Source: an uncultured Eubacteriales bacterium (GTDB lineage: Bacteria > Bacillota > Clostridia > Oscillospirales > Oscillospiraceae). From it: a stretch of 15,487 bases of DNA. The position numbers were made by a program, and so were the translations under genes. The notes under the pieces were generated by a model that searched no databases, had not been told where the DNA came from, and saw nothing but the letters and a program-made list of their open reading frames with translations. This document shows positions 1 through 7,469 of this stretch, in pieces (position 1 is the stretch's first letter; the number at the start of each line of letters is the position of its first letter). The stretch lies in NCBI GenBank assembly GCA_902475455.1, contig CABRZO010000038.1, positions 1 through 15,487 on the forward strand, read 5' to 3'.

Positions 1-1
1 T

Positions 2-43
2 TTAGCTGGTTTTATCCTTTTCAAGCGTCAGGATGTCAAGTGA
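2..43 (+). CDS. possible C-terminal tail of a preceding gene (partial)
   Basis: Frame 2 is open from the window edge and reads LAGFILFKRQDVK before a TGA at 41-43. A hydrophobic stretch followed by a short basic tail is the way many ABC-2 type permeases and other membrane proteins end. The long hairpin at 116-158 lies just downstream, as expected after a gene end. Only 13 residues are visible, so the identification is a guess. Frame 1 is also open, to 90, and cannot be excluded. Confidence 0.25.
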   Translation, partial: LAGFILFKRQDVK

Positions 44-115
44 TTTCAGTAAAAATGTCCGCATATTACGGTATTTGCCGGTTTCACGAATGATGGACAT
101 GCAGGCTTCTTACAT

Positions 116-158
116 ACGACAAAGACAGGAACGGTAAATCCGTTCCTGCCTTTGTCGT
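116..158 (+). terminator. 19-bp hairpin, probable terminator of the upstream gene
   Basis: Arms 116-134 and 140-158 are inverted repeats with a single mismatch around a 5-nt loop (TAAAT). A short T-containing tail (GTTTAGGCATCTTTT) follows on the plus strand. The mismatch is A-C in a plus-strand RNA but a G-U wobble in a minus-strand RNA, so the hairpin folds at least as well in the other direction. The T tract is weak, so efficiency is uncertain. Confidence 0.55.
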
Positions 159-252
159 TTAGGCATCTTTTGCAATTTATAGGCGGCAGGAGAATCCGGC
201 GCATGAGATGGGCAGGGCAGAACCATATATTTTCAATTTGAAAGGAAACTGG

Positions 253-280
253 TTGACATTTTCGGGTGACATGCTATCCT
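253..280 (+). promoter_or_regulatory. sigma-A type promoter for the nitrogenase-like cluster
   Basis: A consensus -35 box TTGACA (253-258) is followed after 16 nt by TATCCT (275-280), which matches the -10 consensus at 4 of 6 positions. Transcription would start near 287, leaving an untranslated leader of about 300 nt before the first start codon at 588. No other convincing promoter was seen between here and 588. Confidence 0.6.
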
Positions 281-492
281 AGTAATACTAACCAGCTCTA
301 AAAGACAATTTCCTGGCAGAGTGTGAACACCAAAATGATCCCCTGGGACCAGGCCGGATCGCCTTCGGGAAGGGGCGCAGTAGTATCGAAGTATGTGGAC
401 CTTCGGTGTCCACACTCCGGATCATCTGCCCTTCTGTCCCGGCATCAAAAGTGAAAAAAGAACTGCTTACTGACCGCAAAGATTGCCTCTGA

Positions 493-557
493 GCGGAAAG
501 TCCGCAACTTGTATTTCGCCCCCTGAAAAAAGGGGGTGCTGTTTGCGTCCTTTCCGC
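493..557 (+). promoter_or_regulatory. candidate antiterminator pairing
   Basis: The 10-mer GAGCGGAAAG occurs at 491-500 and again at 564-573, where it is part of the 3' arm of the terminator. The upstream copy can pair with CTTTCCGC at 550-557, the 5' arm of the terminator, and so prevent its formation. The upstream copy can instead close its own small hairpin (493-497 with 501-505). This gives two mutually exclusive folds, the signature of an attenuation switch. Confidence 0.5.
517..538 (+). promoter_or_regulatory. C/G-rich hairpin in leader
   Basis: CCCCCT (519-524) pairs with AGGGGG (531-536) around an A-rich 6-nt loop, with two further pairs including one G-U. A short TGCTGTTT follows. 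It may be a weak terminator or a structural element of the leader RNA. Confidence 0.4.
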
Positions 558-581
558 GCCAGAGAGCGGAAAGGACGTTTT
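546..581 (+). terminator. intrinsic terminator/attenuator abutting the first start codon
   Basis: Arms 546-557 and 566-577 form a perfect 12-bp stem with an 8-nt loop, followed by TTTT (578-581) and another TTT just before the ATG at 588. The only Shine-Dalgarno-like sequence for the first gene (AAAGGA, 570-575) lies inside the 3' arm. The hairpin would therefore block translation as well as stop transcription. Its position within the leader rather than behind a gene argues for regulated read-through. Confidence 0.7.
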
Positions 582-587
582 GCATTT

Positions 588-1323
588 ATGAAGAAAATTG
601 CCATTTACGGAAAGGGCGGGATCGGGAAATCCACCCTGACCTCCAACCTGTCCGCCGCCCTGGCCCTGTCCGGCTACAAGGTGCTACAGATCGGCTGCGA
701 CCCCAAGGCGGATTCCACCATCAACCTGACCCATGGACAGCCCGTGACCCCGGTGCTGAATTTTATGCGGGACCACGACCGCACGCCGGAGATTTCGGAC
801 ATCATCCAGGAGGGAGTCGGCGGGGTGCTGTGCATGGATCGGCTGCGCCGGCCGGGGGATCATTGCCACCTTCGGCCTGATGGAGGAACTAGAGGTGTTT
901 GAACGGCTGAAGCCCGATGTGGTGCTCTATGATGTGCTGGGGGATGTGGTGTGCGGCGGATTTGCCGCCCCCATCCGGGAGGGATACGCCCAGGATGTGT
1001 ACATTGTCACCTCGGGCGAGAAGATGTCGCTGTTTGCCGCCCGGAACATTAGCGGAGCCGTGGCCAATTTTGCTGACCGGGGATATGCCAGAGTCAAGGG
1101 CGTGATCCTCAACTGCCGGGGGATGGAGCAGGAGGCGGAGAAGGTGGAGGCCTTCGCCCAGTCCATTCAGGTGCCGGTGGCCGGGCGCATTCCCCGTTCC
1201 CCGGAGATCCTGCATTATGAGGAGCTGGGTATGACGGTGGTGGAAGGTGACCCGAACCTGCCGGTGAGCCGGGAGTATATCCGGATCGCCCATGCGGTGA
1301 TGGAGGAGGGGGAGACACCGTGA
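588..1323 (+). pseudogene. NifH-like ATP-dependent reductase (Fe protein), frameshifted near codon 84
   Basis: The product resembles the homodimeric Fe proteins of the nitrogenase superfamily (NifH, BchL, CfbC), which pass ATP-driven electrons to a component-1 partner. The first frame (from ATG 588) has the P-loop GKGGIGKS (residues 8-15) and GCDPKADST. The second frame, joined at about 837-840, has GCAGRG with the first cluster cysteine (codon 844-846) and DVLGDVVCGGF with the second, then a normal C-terminus. In relatives about 10 residues including GGPEPG separate the VLC motif from GCAGRG. Here only 7 nt (834-840) remain, so roughly 23 nt appear lost and the frame changes. Unrepaired, the first frame stops at 902 after 104 residues and lacks both cluster cysteines. 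The repaired length of about 245 residues is slightly short for the family. This could be true gene decay, or an assembly or sequencing error in GC-rich DNA. It overlaps the next gene by 4 nt. Confidence 0.8.
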
Positions 1324-2618
1324 AAACCCCTGAATTCCAAACCGCCGCCCAGCTGGCCGCCGAAAACCGGACCGCGGGCCCGGTCCACCCGGGCTGTTAT
1401 CTCCACTACAACGGCCCCGGCAGCACCGGCTTCGGGGTGAAGCGCACCGCCATGCTGATGCCGGAGACCGCCATGCTGATGATCTCCCCCCTGGGCTGTG
1501 GGCGCTCTGGAACTGTGGTGGCAGAGCAGTACGGCTTTGCCCACCGGATGTTCTACCTGAATCTAGACGACCGGAGCGTGGCCTCCGGCAGCTATATAAG
1601 GCGCATTCCGGAGGCGGCCCGGTACATCGCCGGGCTGGGCAAGTTCCGGGCCATTCTGCTGTGCATGTCCTGCATCGACGCCCTCACCGGGACGGATCTG
1701 GAGGGGATCGGAAGAACAGTGCGCCGGGAGACCGGTCTCAGCGTGGCCACCACCTTCATGGACCCCATCGTCCGGGATGGCAACTACGGGCCTATGGTAC
1801 AGATCCGGCAGGCCATCACCTTCTGTCTGGAGGGCGGCCCGGTCCAGGCGGACACCGTCAATGTGCTGGGCACCTTTGCCCCCTTAGCCCCGGACAGCGA
1901 GCTGCACCAGCTGCTGTCCCCGGCGGGAATCCGCCAGATCTCCACGGTGGCGGGCTGTGAAACCTTTGGGCAGCTGCAGAAGATGGGGCAGTCCCGCTGC
2001 AACCTGGTGATCCATCCCCAGGCCACCGCCTGCGGAAAGGACCTGGAAAAGCGGCTGAACATGCCCTGGCAGCAGATGTTTACCACCTACTGCCCGGAAC
2101 AGATTGTCCGGGGGTATGACGCCCTGGGGGAATTCCTGAACACTCCGCTGGATTATCGGCCCTTTGAGGCCCGGGCCCGGCAGCGGATGGAGGTGTTTGC
2201 CCACCGCCGCCGGGGGAGCCGGATTGCGGTTGGCGAGTCGGTGTGCGGCAGTCCCTTTGATATCGCCCTGCTGCTGCTCTCCCTGGGCATTCAGGTGCCC
2301 TTCGTGTTCCGGGACAGACTGCAGCCCTGGGACACTCCCGCCCTGGCCCGGCTGGCCCAGCTGGCGCCGGATCTGCCCATCTACTCCGGAGTGCACCCGG
2401 AGACCGCTCGCCGATCGGAGGCCTTGCCCCGGGCGGACCTGGCCCTGGGGCTGGATGCGGGCTACTTCTGTCCCCAGGGGGTCAGCGTGGCCTGGCCCTG
2501 GGAGAAGGCCTGGTTCGGCTTTGAGGCCCTGGAGGCCCTGCTGGATCTGCTGGAGAGCGGCTTTGATGCGCCCAAAGGCCACCGGGAGCAGATGAAGGGC
2601 TCCTATCTTACGGTTTAG
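1320..2618 (+). CDS. nitrogenase component-1-like protein, NifD-type subunit
   Basis: This 432-residue protein belongs to the nitrogenase component-1/oxidoreductase superfamily (NifD, BchN, CfbD and uncharacterised relatives). Three cysteines sit where NifD has its P-cluster ligands: C26 in PGCYLHYNG, C60 in PLGCGRSG and C118 in SCIDALTGTD. The C-terminal region (WEKAWFGFEALEALLDLL) aligns with the NifD segment that holds the FeMo-cofactor histidine, but no histidine is present. C238 lies near, but not at, the place of the cofactor cysteine. It probably carries an iron-sulfur cluster and reduces something other than dinitrogen; the substrate is unknown. The start is GTG at 1320, overlapping the NifH-like stop by 4 nt, which suggests translational coupling. 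It is shorter than true NifD (about 480-500 residues). Confidence 0.8.
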   Translation: MKTPEFQTAAQLAAENRTAGPVHPGCYLHYNGPGSTGFGVKRTAMLMPETAMLMISPLGCGRSGTVVAEQYGFAHRMFYLNLDDRSVASGSYIRRIPEAARYIAGLGKFRAILLCMSCIDALTGTDLEGIGRTVRRETGLSVATTFMDPIVRDGNYGPMVQIRQAITFCLEGGPVQADTVNVLGTFAPLAPDSELHQLLSPAGIRQISTVAGCETFGQLQKMGQSRCNLVIHPQATACGKDLEKRLNMPWQQMFTTYCPEQIVRGYDALGEFLNTPLDYRPFEARARQRMEVFAHRRRGSRIAVGESVCGSPFDIALLLLSLGIQVPFVFRDRLQPWDTPALARLAQLAPDLPIYSGVHPETARRSEALPRADLALGLDAGYFCPQGVSVAWPWEKAWFGFEALEALLDLLESGFDAPKGHREQMKGSYLTV

Positions 2619-2629
2619 GAGGAACACCC

Positions 2630-3664
2630 ATGAGGGGATTTTTTCAATATATCCCGCCCTTTGCGCCGGACTATTCCGGGGCGGTTGGCGCCCTGTTTCA
2701 GGCGGGGGGATTGATTGTGCTGTGCGATCCCGGGGGCTGCTCGGGAAATGTGGCCGGCTATGATGAGCCCCGGTTTTACGGCAGCGGTGCCGCCTTTTAC
2801 AGCGGTGCCATCCGGGAGCTGGACACCATTTTCGGCCGGGACGACAAGCTGGAACAGAAGATTCTGGCGGCGGCAAACTTGGGCAGCTATGCCTTCCTGG
2901 CCCTGGTGGGCACGCCGGTGGTGTCGGTGATCGGTACCGACCTGGAGGCGCTGGCCCGCAGGCTGGAAAAGGTCACGGGTATTCCCGCCTTCGGAGTGTC
3001 CACTACAGGAATGGAGGATTACAGCCTGGGGGAGCGGCTGGCGCTGCTGGCCTATGGAAAGCGGCTGCTGCCGGAACACAGGGGAGCAGAAGGGGACCGG
3101 ATCGGTATCTTCGGCGCCACCCCCTTGAATGCTGCCGGCGGTGACGACCTGCCTGATCTGATGCGGGAGCGGTATGGAGACCGGGCGGTGCTGTTCTCCG
3201 AGGCGGAGGGCCCGGCCTGCCTGGCCCGGATGGAGGGGATCAAAGAGATTCTCTGTCTGTCCCCCGCCGGGGTCCCGGTGTGCCGGATGATCCGGGACCG
3301 GCTGGGCATTCCCTATGAGATGAACTACCCCGCAAGCCCGGCCCTGGTCCGGGCAGCCCAGGCGGTGCCCGCCGGAAATAAGCGGGTGCTGATCCTCCAC
3401 CAGCAGGCGGTGGGCAACACCCTGCGCTGCCTGCTGCGGGAGAAGGTGCAGGGTGAAATCTGCGTGGGCACTTTCTTCCAGCGGGACTCCGACAGCCTGG
3501 AGGAGGGGGACCTGCTGTTCCAGGGAGAGGATGAGCTGGTGGAGCGGGGCCGTGGCTTTGATGTAATTGTGGGTGATCCGCTGTACCGAAAGGCCCTGGA
3601 GGGAACCGGAGCCCTTTGGGTGGACCTGCCCCACCGGGCCTGTTCGGGGGATCTGTACCTATGA
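2630..3664 (+). CDS. nitrogenase component-1-like protein, NifK-type subunit
   Basis: At 344 residues this is a compact partner for the preceding NifD-like subunit, and the two are expected to form a heterotetramer fed by the Fe protein. The N-terminus has PDYSGAVGAL and DPGGCSGNVAGYDEPR, with C37 at the first P-cluster cysteine position of NifK. The second NifK cysteine has no counterpart, and the third is replaced by proline in GTPVVSVIGTDL. With three cysteines from the partner, this would leave one cysteine here to complete a four-ligand cluster. That arrangement would be closer to light-independent protochlorophyllide reductase than to nitrogenase (inference). A strong AGGAGG lies 11 nt after the previous stop. 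The stop overlaps the next ATG by 4 nt. Confidence 0.75.
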   Translation: MRGFFQYIPPFAPDYSGAVGALFQAGGLIVLCDPGGCSGNVAGYDEPRFYGSGAAFYSGAIRELDTIFGRDDKLEQKILAAANLGSYAFLALVGTPVVSVIGTDLEALARRLEKVTGIPAFGVSTTGMEDYSLGERLALLAYGKRLLPEHRGAEGDRIGIFGATPLNAAGGDDLPDLMRERYGDRAVLFSEAEGPACLARMEGIKEILCLSPAGVPVCRMIRDRLGIPYEMNYPASPALVRAAQAVPAGNKRVLILHQQAVGNTLRCLLREKVQGEICVGTFFQRDSDSLEEGDLLFQGEDELVERGRGFDVIVGDPLYRKALEGTGALWVDLPHRACSGDLYL

Positions 3665-4431
3665 AAACAGTGTGGAATGCAGTGAAAAAGCTGCTGATTT
3701 TCGGTGTCATCCTGCTGCTGTGGTATCTGGGCAGCCGGTGGCACTGGTGGAGTGCCTATGTGCTGCCGGGCCCGGGCAAGGTGTTCGGCACCCTGCTGGA
3801 CATGATGGCCAGCGGAGAGCTGGCGGAGCACCTGCTCATCAGTCTGCGCCGGGTGGCCATCGGCTTTGGCATCTCCTGTGCCCTCACCTTTGTCTTTACC
3901 CTGGTGGCGGTGATCACACCCCGGGTGGTGCCCCTCTATACCAGGCTGCTGGGGGTTATCCGCCACATTCCCCCCATCAGCCTGATCCCCCTGCTGATCC
4001 TCTGGTTCGGCATTGGGGAGACCCCCAAGCTTATCGTCATTGTGCTGGCCTCCTTTTTCCCCATCCTGCTCAATACAGAGACCGGCATCTTCGGCTGTGA
4101 CGAGAAGCTGGTGGAGGTGGGGAAGGTGCTGAACTTCTCCAAGGGAAAGATTTTCTTCCGGATCCAGCTGCCCAACGCGGTGCCCAACATCCTGGTGGGG
4201 ATCCGAATCGGGCTGGGATACAGCTGGCGGGCCATCGTGGGGGCGGAGATGATCGCCGCCACCAGCGGCGTGGGCTATCTGATCCTGGATGCCCAGGCCC
4301 TTTCCCGCACCGACAAGGTCATTGGAGGCATTCTGGTGATCGGCGTCATCGGACTGCTGACGGATGCCCTGTGCGGCTGGGTGGTGGGCAGAGTCACCAG
4401 CCGGGGAAATGGAGGTGGAGCAGTTGGCTGA
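3661..4431 (+). CDS. ABC transporter permease, NitT/TauT (SsuC-like) family
   Basis: This inner-membrane permease has 256 residues with about six hydrophobic helices and belongs to the nitrate/sulfonate/taurine-type importers. The cytoplasmic EAA-like loop is recognisable around VGKVLNFSKGKIFFRIQLPN, followed by a typical GLGYSWRAIVGAEM segment. The ATG at 3661 overlaps the stop of the NifK-like gene (ATGA) and is preferred over an upstream ATG at 3616, which lies deep inside that gene. It forms an importer with the next two genes. Family members carry small organic or oxyanion substrates (sulfonates, nitrate, thiamine precursors, riboflavin). The ligand here cannot be read from sequence, but its placement inside the reductase cluster suggests that it imports the reductase's substrate. 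Confidence 0.85.
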   Translation: MKTVWNAVKKLLIFGVILLLWYLGSRWHWWSAYVLPGPGKVFGTLLDMMASGELAEHLLISLRRVAIGFGISCALTFVFTLVAVITPRVVPLYTRLLGVIRHIPPISLIPLLILWFGIGETPKLIVIVLASFFPILLNTETGIFGCDEKLVEVGKVLNFSKGKIFFRIQLPNAVPNILVGIRIGLGYSWRAIVGAEMIAATSGVGYLILDAQALSRTDKVIGGILVIGVIGLLTDALCGWVVGRVTSRGNGGGAVG

Positions 4432-5143
4432 GTACAGAATTGAACACTTCACCAAGAGCTTTGCCATCGGCGGCCGGCGGCTGGAGGTGCTCCGGGGGCT
4501 GGACCTCTCGGGGGATACCGGGGAGATCACCGTAATCCTGGGCCGGAGCGGCTGCGGCAAGACCACCCTGCTCAAACTGCTCTGCGGTCTGGAACAGCCG
4601 GATGAAGGCAGTTTCACCCTGGCCGACGGGGCGGTGAAGGTAGGTGTGGTATTCCAGGAGCCCCGGCTGATGCCCTGGCTCACCTGCCGTCAGAACATCA
4701 CCTTCGGGCTGAAAAAGAACCAGGTGGTGCAGGAGAAAATTGATGGGCTCATTGAGATGGTGGGGCTGACGGGCTTTGAAGAAGCCCATCCCGCCCAGCT
4801 GTCCGGGGGTATGCAGCACCGGGTGGCGCTGGCCCGGGCCCTGGCCTGCCGCCCGGACCTGGTGCTGATGGATGAGCCCTTTGCGGCCCTGGACTACTTC
4901 ACCCGGGGCACCCTGCAGCGGCAGCTGCTGGAGATCCACCGGCAGACCGGCATGGGGGTGATCCTGGTGACCCACAACCTTGATGAGGCCATCCTGCTGG
5001 GGGATCGGATCTGTGTCATGGCCGGAGGAAAAATCTCAGGCCAGTGGCACCCGGGCCCCCAGGAGGGGGAGCGGGATCTGCTGTCCGGGCCGTCCATCGC
5101 CCTGAAGCGGGAGATCCTGGCTGGGCTGGAGCATTTAGAGTAA
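4424..5143 (+). CDS. ABC transporter ATP-binding protein, NitT/TauT (SsuB-like) family
   Basis: This is the nucleotide-binding subunit that powers the importer. All signatures are present: Walker A GRSGCGKTT (about residues 40-48), Q-loop FQEPRLMPW, signature LSGGMQHRVALARAL, Walker B LVLMDEPFAALD and H-loop VTHNLDEA. I chose the TTG at 4424 because an excellent GGAGGT (4411-4416) precedes it by 7 nt and the protein then begins AEYRIEHFTKSF, as relatives do. An in-frame ATG at 4409 (five residues longer) has only a weak ribosome-binding site. The gene overlaps the permease by 8 nt. The predicted length of about 239 residues is normal. Confidence 0.88.
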   Translation: MAEYRIEHFTKSFAIGGRRLEVLRGLDLSGDTGEITVILGRSGCGKTTLLKLLCGLEQPDEGSFTLADGAVKVGVVFQEPRLMPWLTCRQNITFGLKKNQVVQEKIDGLIEMVGLTGFEEAHPAQLSGGMQHRVALARALACRPDLVLMDEPFAALDYFTRGTLQRQLLEIHRQTGMGVILVTHNLDEAILLGDRICVMAGGKISGQWHPGPQEGERDLLSGPSIALKREILAGLEHLE

Positions 5144-5171
5144 GAGAAAATAAAAATAGGAGGAAAACAAA

Positions 5172-6134
5172 ATGAAAACAGCAAGAAAATTGTGTGCAAT
5201 CTGTGTGGCGGTCTGCCTTTTGCTGGGGGCCCTGACTGGGTGCGCCGGCAAGAAGACCGGTGAGTACACTGTGGATACGGTGACCGCCACCTACGTCAAG
5301 TCCCCGCTGAACGTACCCTCCATTGTGGAAAAGGCCCAGGGGGCCCTGGCCACCGCCTATGAGGAGATGGGCCTCGGGTTTGCCTACTCGGAGCTGACCT
5401 CCGGCGCGGACCAGACGGCGGCCCTGGCCTCCGGCTCCATCCAGATTCTGAATGCAGTTGGCGGTACCTCCGTGATCCTGGCTGCCGCCAACGGGGCGGA
5501 TATCAAGATCATCAGCATGTACAGCACCTCTCCCGGCGCCTTCCAGCTGTATTCCGCCGACCCGGAGATCAACTCCCCGGAGGATTTGAAGGGTAAGACC
5601 ATCGCCGGGCCCAAGGGCACCAACCTCCACGAGCTGCTGACGGCCTATCTGGCCCAGGGCGGGCTGACCCTGGATGATGTGGATTACGTCTCCATGGACA
5701 TTCCCAGCGCCTTTGCGGCCCTGGAGGGAGGCAGCGTGGACTGCGCCCTTCAGGCGGGGGCCAACGCCTATAACTGCGCTGCGGCGGGCTATCACATGGT
5801 GACCGACGGCCAGGGGCTGATCACCGGCACCATTGTGACCGCCACCACCCAGGAGTTCTACGACAAAAACCCCGAAATCATTGAGACCTTCCTCCAGGTG
5901 CAGGAAGAGGTGCTGACCTTCATGGACGAGCACTATGACGAGGCCATGGAGATGGCCGCAGAGGAGACGGGGCTGGACCTGACCGCGGTGGAGGAGATGT
6001 ATGAGCTGTACGATTTCCGTATGGACCTCACCGACGAGGATCTGGCCGGCCTGCAGAGTACCGCCCAGTTCATGCTGGACAGCGGCCTGATCGAGCAAGA
6101 AGTGGATGTGAGCACCCTGGTGCTGGAGCGCTGA
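5172..6134 (+). CDS. ABC transporter substrate-binding lipoprotein, NitT/TauT (SsuA-like) family
   Basis: This 320-residue lipoprotein captures the substrate outside the cell for the adjacent permease and ATPase. A signal peptide ends in the lipobox LTGC, so C24 would be lipidated and hold the protein on the membrane surface. The mature part has the features of the NMT1/SsuA-like two-lobed fold: an early lobe with SGADQTAALASGSIQI and AAANGADIKIISMY, then SPEDLKGKTIAGPKGTN and a later lobe with IPSAFAALEGGSVDCALQAG. A clear AGGAGG precedes the ATG. The stop is 19 nt from the next gene. The ligand is unknown. Family ligands include sulfonates, nitrate and pyrimidine or flavin compounds. Confidence 0.88.
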   Translation: MKTARKLCAICVAVCLLLGALTGCAGKKTGEYTVDTVTATYVKSPLNVPSIVEKAQGALATAYEEMGLGFAYSELTSGADQTAALASGSIQILNAVGGTSVILAAANGADIKIISMYSTSPGAFQLYSADPEINSPEDLKGKTIAGPKGTNLHELLTAYLAQGGLTLDDVDYVSMDIPSAFAALEGGSVDCALQAGANAYNCAAAGYHMVTDGQGLITGTIVTATTQEFYDKNPEIIETFLQVQEEVLTFMDEHYDEAMEMAAEETGLDLTAVEEMYELYDFRMDLTDEDLAGLQSTAQFMLDSGLIEQEVDVSTLVLER

Positions 6135-6153
6135 GGAGAACAGGAGGAAGCAT

Positions 6154-6411
6154 ATGCAGTCCAGAATTGCCATCATCGGAATCATTGTGGAAGAGCCCCA
6201 GTATGTGGACCAGCTTAATCAGGTCCTCCATGAGTACAGGCAGTACATCGTGGGGAGGATGGGAATTCCCTACCAAAAGCGGGGTGTCAGCATCATCAGT
6301 GTGGCCATGGACGCCCCCCAGGACAAGATCAATGCCCTGTCCGGAAAGCTGGGCAAGATCCCCGGGATCAGCTCTAAAACAGCCTATTCTCAACTGGTGT
6401 ACGAAGAATGA
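6154..6411 (+). CDS. TM1266 family small protein (putative iron-only hydrogenase system regulator)
   Basis: This 85-residue protein starts with RIAIIGIIVE and continues with a predicted alpha/beta ACT-like (NikR C-terminal-like) fold: VDQLNQVLHEYRQYIVGRMG, a conserved GVSIISVAM strand and KINALSGKLGKIPGI. Members of this family regularly sit next to hydE, hydF and hydG and are annotated as putative regulators, although the biochemical function is not established. It has no obvious DNA-binding domain, so a ligand- or metal-sensing role is inference. A strong AGGAGG lies ahead of the ATG, and the gene overlaps hydE through ATGA. Confidence 0.82.
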   Translation: MQSRIAIIGIIVEEPQYVDQLNQVLHEYRQYIVGRMGIPYQKRGVSIISVAMDAPQDKINALSGKLGKIPGISSKTAYSQLVYEE

Positions 6412-7469
6412 AGGAGCTGATTGACCGGCTGGACAGCCAAAAGCGCCTGGAGCTGGAGGAGTGGATGGCCCTGCTGTCCGGATTCGACGCCGAGACGGCG
6501 AACTACGCCGCCCGGCGGGCCCGGGCGCTGAGCCTGGAGCGGTTTGGAAAACGGGTCTACTTCCGGGGGATTGTGGAGTTTACCAACATCTGCCGCAATG
6601 ACTGCCTCTACTGCGGGCTGCGGTGCAGCAATTCCCATGCGGTCCGGTACCGGCTGGAGCCGGAGGAGATTCTGGCCTGCTGCCGGGAGGGGTATGCCCT
6701 GGGCTACCGCACCTTCGTGCTCCAGGGGGGAGAGGACCCCTATTATACCGACCAGGTGCTGTGTGATCTGGTGTCCTGCATCACAGGGGAATTTCCCGAG
6801 GCGGCGGTGACCCTCTCGGTGGGGGAGCGGTCCCGGGCGTCCTATCAGCGGCTGTTTGACGCCGGGGCCCGGCGCTACCTGCTGCGCCACGAGACCGCTG
6901 CCCCGGCGCTGTACCGCCGGGTCCACCCGCCGGAGATGTCCTGGGAGAACCGGATGCGGTGCCTCCGGGATCTGCGGGAGATTGGCTATCAGACCGGCTG
7001 CGGCATGATGGTGGGTCTGCCGGGACAGACGGCGGAGGATTTGGCCCGGGACATGGTGTTTCTGGGGGAGTTCCGGCCCCAGATGATCGGTATGGGGCCC
7101 TTTCTGCCCCACCACGACACACCGCTGGGGGACTGTCCCGCTGGCAGTGTGGAGCTGACCTTGTTTTTGCTCAGCCTGAGCCGGATCATGCTGCCGGATG
7201 TGCTGCTGCCGGCCACCACCGCCCTGGACTGTGGCCGGGAGGATGGGCGTACCCGGGGCATCCTGGCCGGAGCAAATGTGATCATGCCCAATCTTTCCCC
7301 GGCTTCCGTGCGCAAGGACTACCTGCTCTACGACGGAAAGCCCGGCCTCACCCAGGATGCGGCGGACAGCCTGCGTGCCCTGGCTGAGGCGGTGGACTCC
7401 ATCGGCTATGAGCTGGTGGTGGGCAGAGGGGATTACGGAGAATGGAGGAGCGAACATGGGAATGAATGA
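6408..7469 (+). CDS. hydE: [FeFe]-hydrogenase maturase HydE, radical SAM protein
   Basis: HydE is a radical S-adenosylmethionine enzyme that acts after HydG in making the diiron subcluster of the [FeFe]-hydrogenase H-cluster. The radical SAM motif is C62-x3-C66-x2-C69 in ICRNDCLYCGLRCSN. It is followed by the family-typical YRLEPEEILACC, VLQGGEDPYY and RHETAAPALYRRVHPP. The 353-residue length matches characterised HydE. The accessory C-terminal cysteines found in some HydE proteins are not visible near the end (KDYLLYDGKPGL), a common and reportedly tolerated variation. The start overlaps the previous stop by 4 nt and the end overlaps hydF by 14 nt. HydE-like paralogues of other function (for example PylB) exist, but the hydF neighbour favours HydE. 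Confidence 0.88.
   Translation: MKELIDRLDSQKRLELEEWMALLSGFDAETANYAARRARALSLERFGKRVYFRGIVEFTNICRNDCLYCGLRCSNSHAVRYRLEPEEILACCREGYALGYRTFVLQGGEDPYYTDQVLCDLVSCITGEFPEAAVTLSVGERSRASYQRLFDAGARRYLLRHETAAPALYRRVHPPEMSWENRMRCLRDLREIGYQTGCGMMVGLPGQTAEDLARDMVFLGEFRPQMIGMGPFLPHHDTPLGDCPAGSVELTLFLLSLSRIMLPDVLLPATTALDCGREDGRTRGILAGANVIMPNLSPASVRKDYLLYDGKPGLTQDAADSLRALAEAVDSIGYELVVGRGDYGEWRSEHGNE

Larger units (their letters stand above)
287..587 (+). promoter_or_regulatory. structured 5' leader, candidate riboswitch or attenuator of unknown class
   Basis: About 300 nt separate the promoter from the first gene and contain no convincing reading frame. Visible structure includes a hairpin at 394-400/408-414 capped by a cUUCGg tetraloop (401-406), another cUUCGg at 363-368, a GCGGA/TCCGC hairpin (493-505), a C/G-rich hairpin (517-538) and a terminator at 546-581. 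The arrangement of an aptamer-like region followed by competing hairpins is typical of cis-acting RNAs in Firmicutes. I could not match it to a T-box, SAM-I, cobalamin, TPP or guanidine consensus by eye. A molybdenum/tungsten cofactor RNA is possible in principle but I see no proof. If it is a riboswitch, its ligand would be a strong clue to the substrate or cofactor of the cluster. Confidence 0.55.

Noticed and set aside
287..587. T-box, SAM-I, cobalamin or TPP riboswitch in the leader
   Set aside because: I could not find the T-box sequence, the S-box core, the B12-box or the thi-box by eye; it is left unclassified rather than named.
831..846. Programmed ribosomal frameshift in the NifH-like gene
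   Set aside because: There is no slippery heptamer and no clear stimulatory element, and the conserved GGPEPG loop is missing as well, which frameshifting would not restore.
2031..2033. C238 of the NifD-like protein as the FeMo-cofactor cysteine
   Set aside because: It lies about 7 residues from the expected position relative to the following MPW/IPW motif, and the partner histidine is absent.
1884..2876. Long minus-strand open frames opposite the nitrogenase-like genes
   Set aside because: High GC produces long antisense frames; their translations are rich in Pro, Gly, His and Arg and resemble no family, while the plus strand matches the nitrogenase superfamily.
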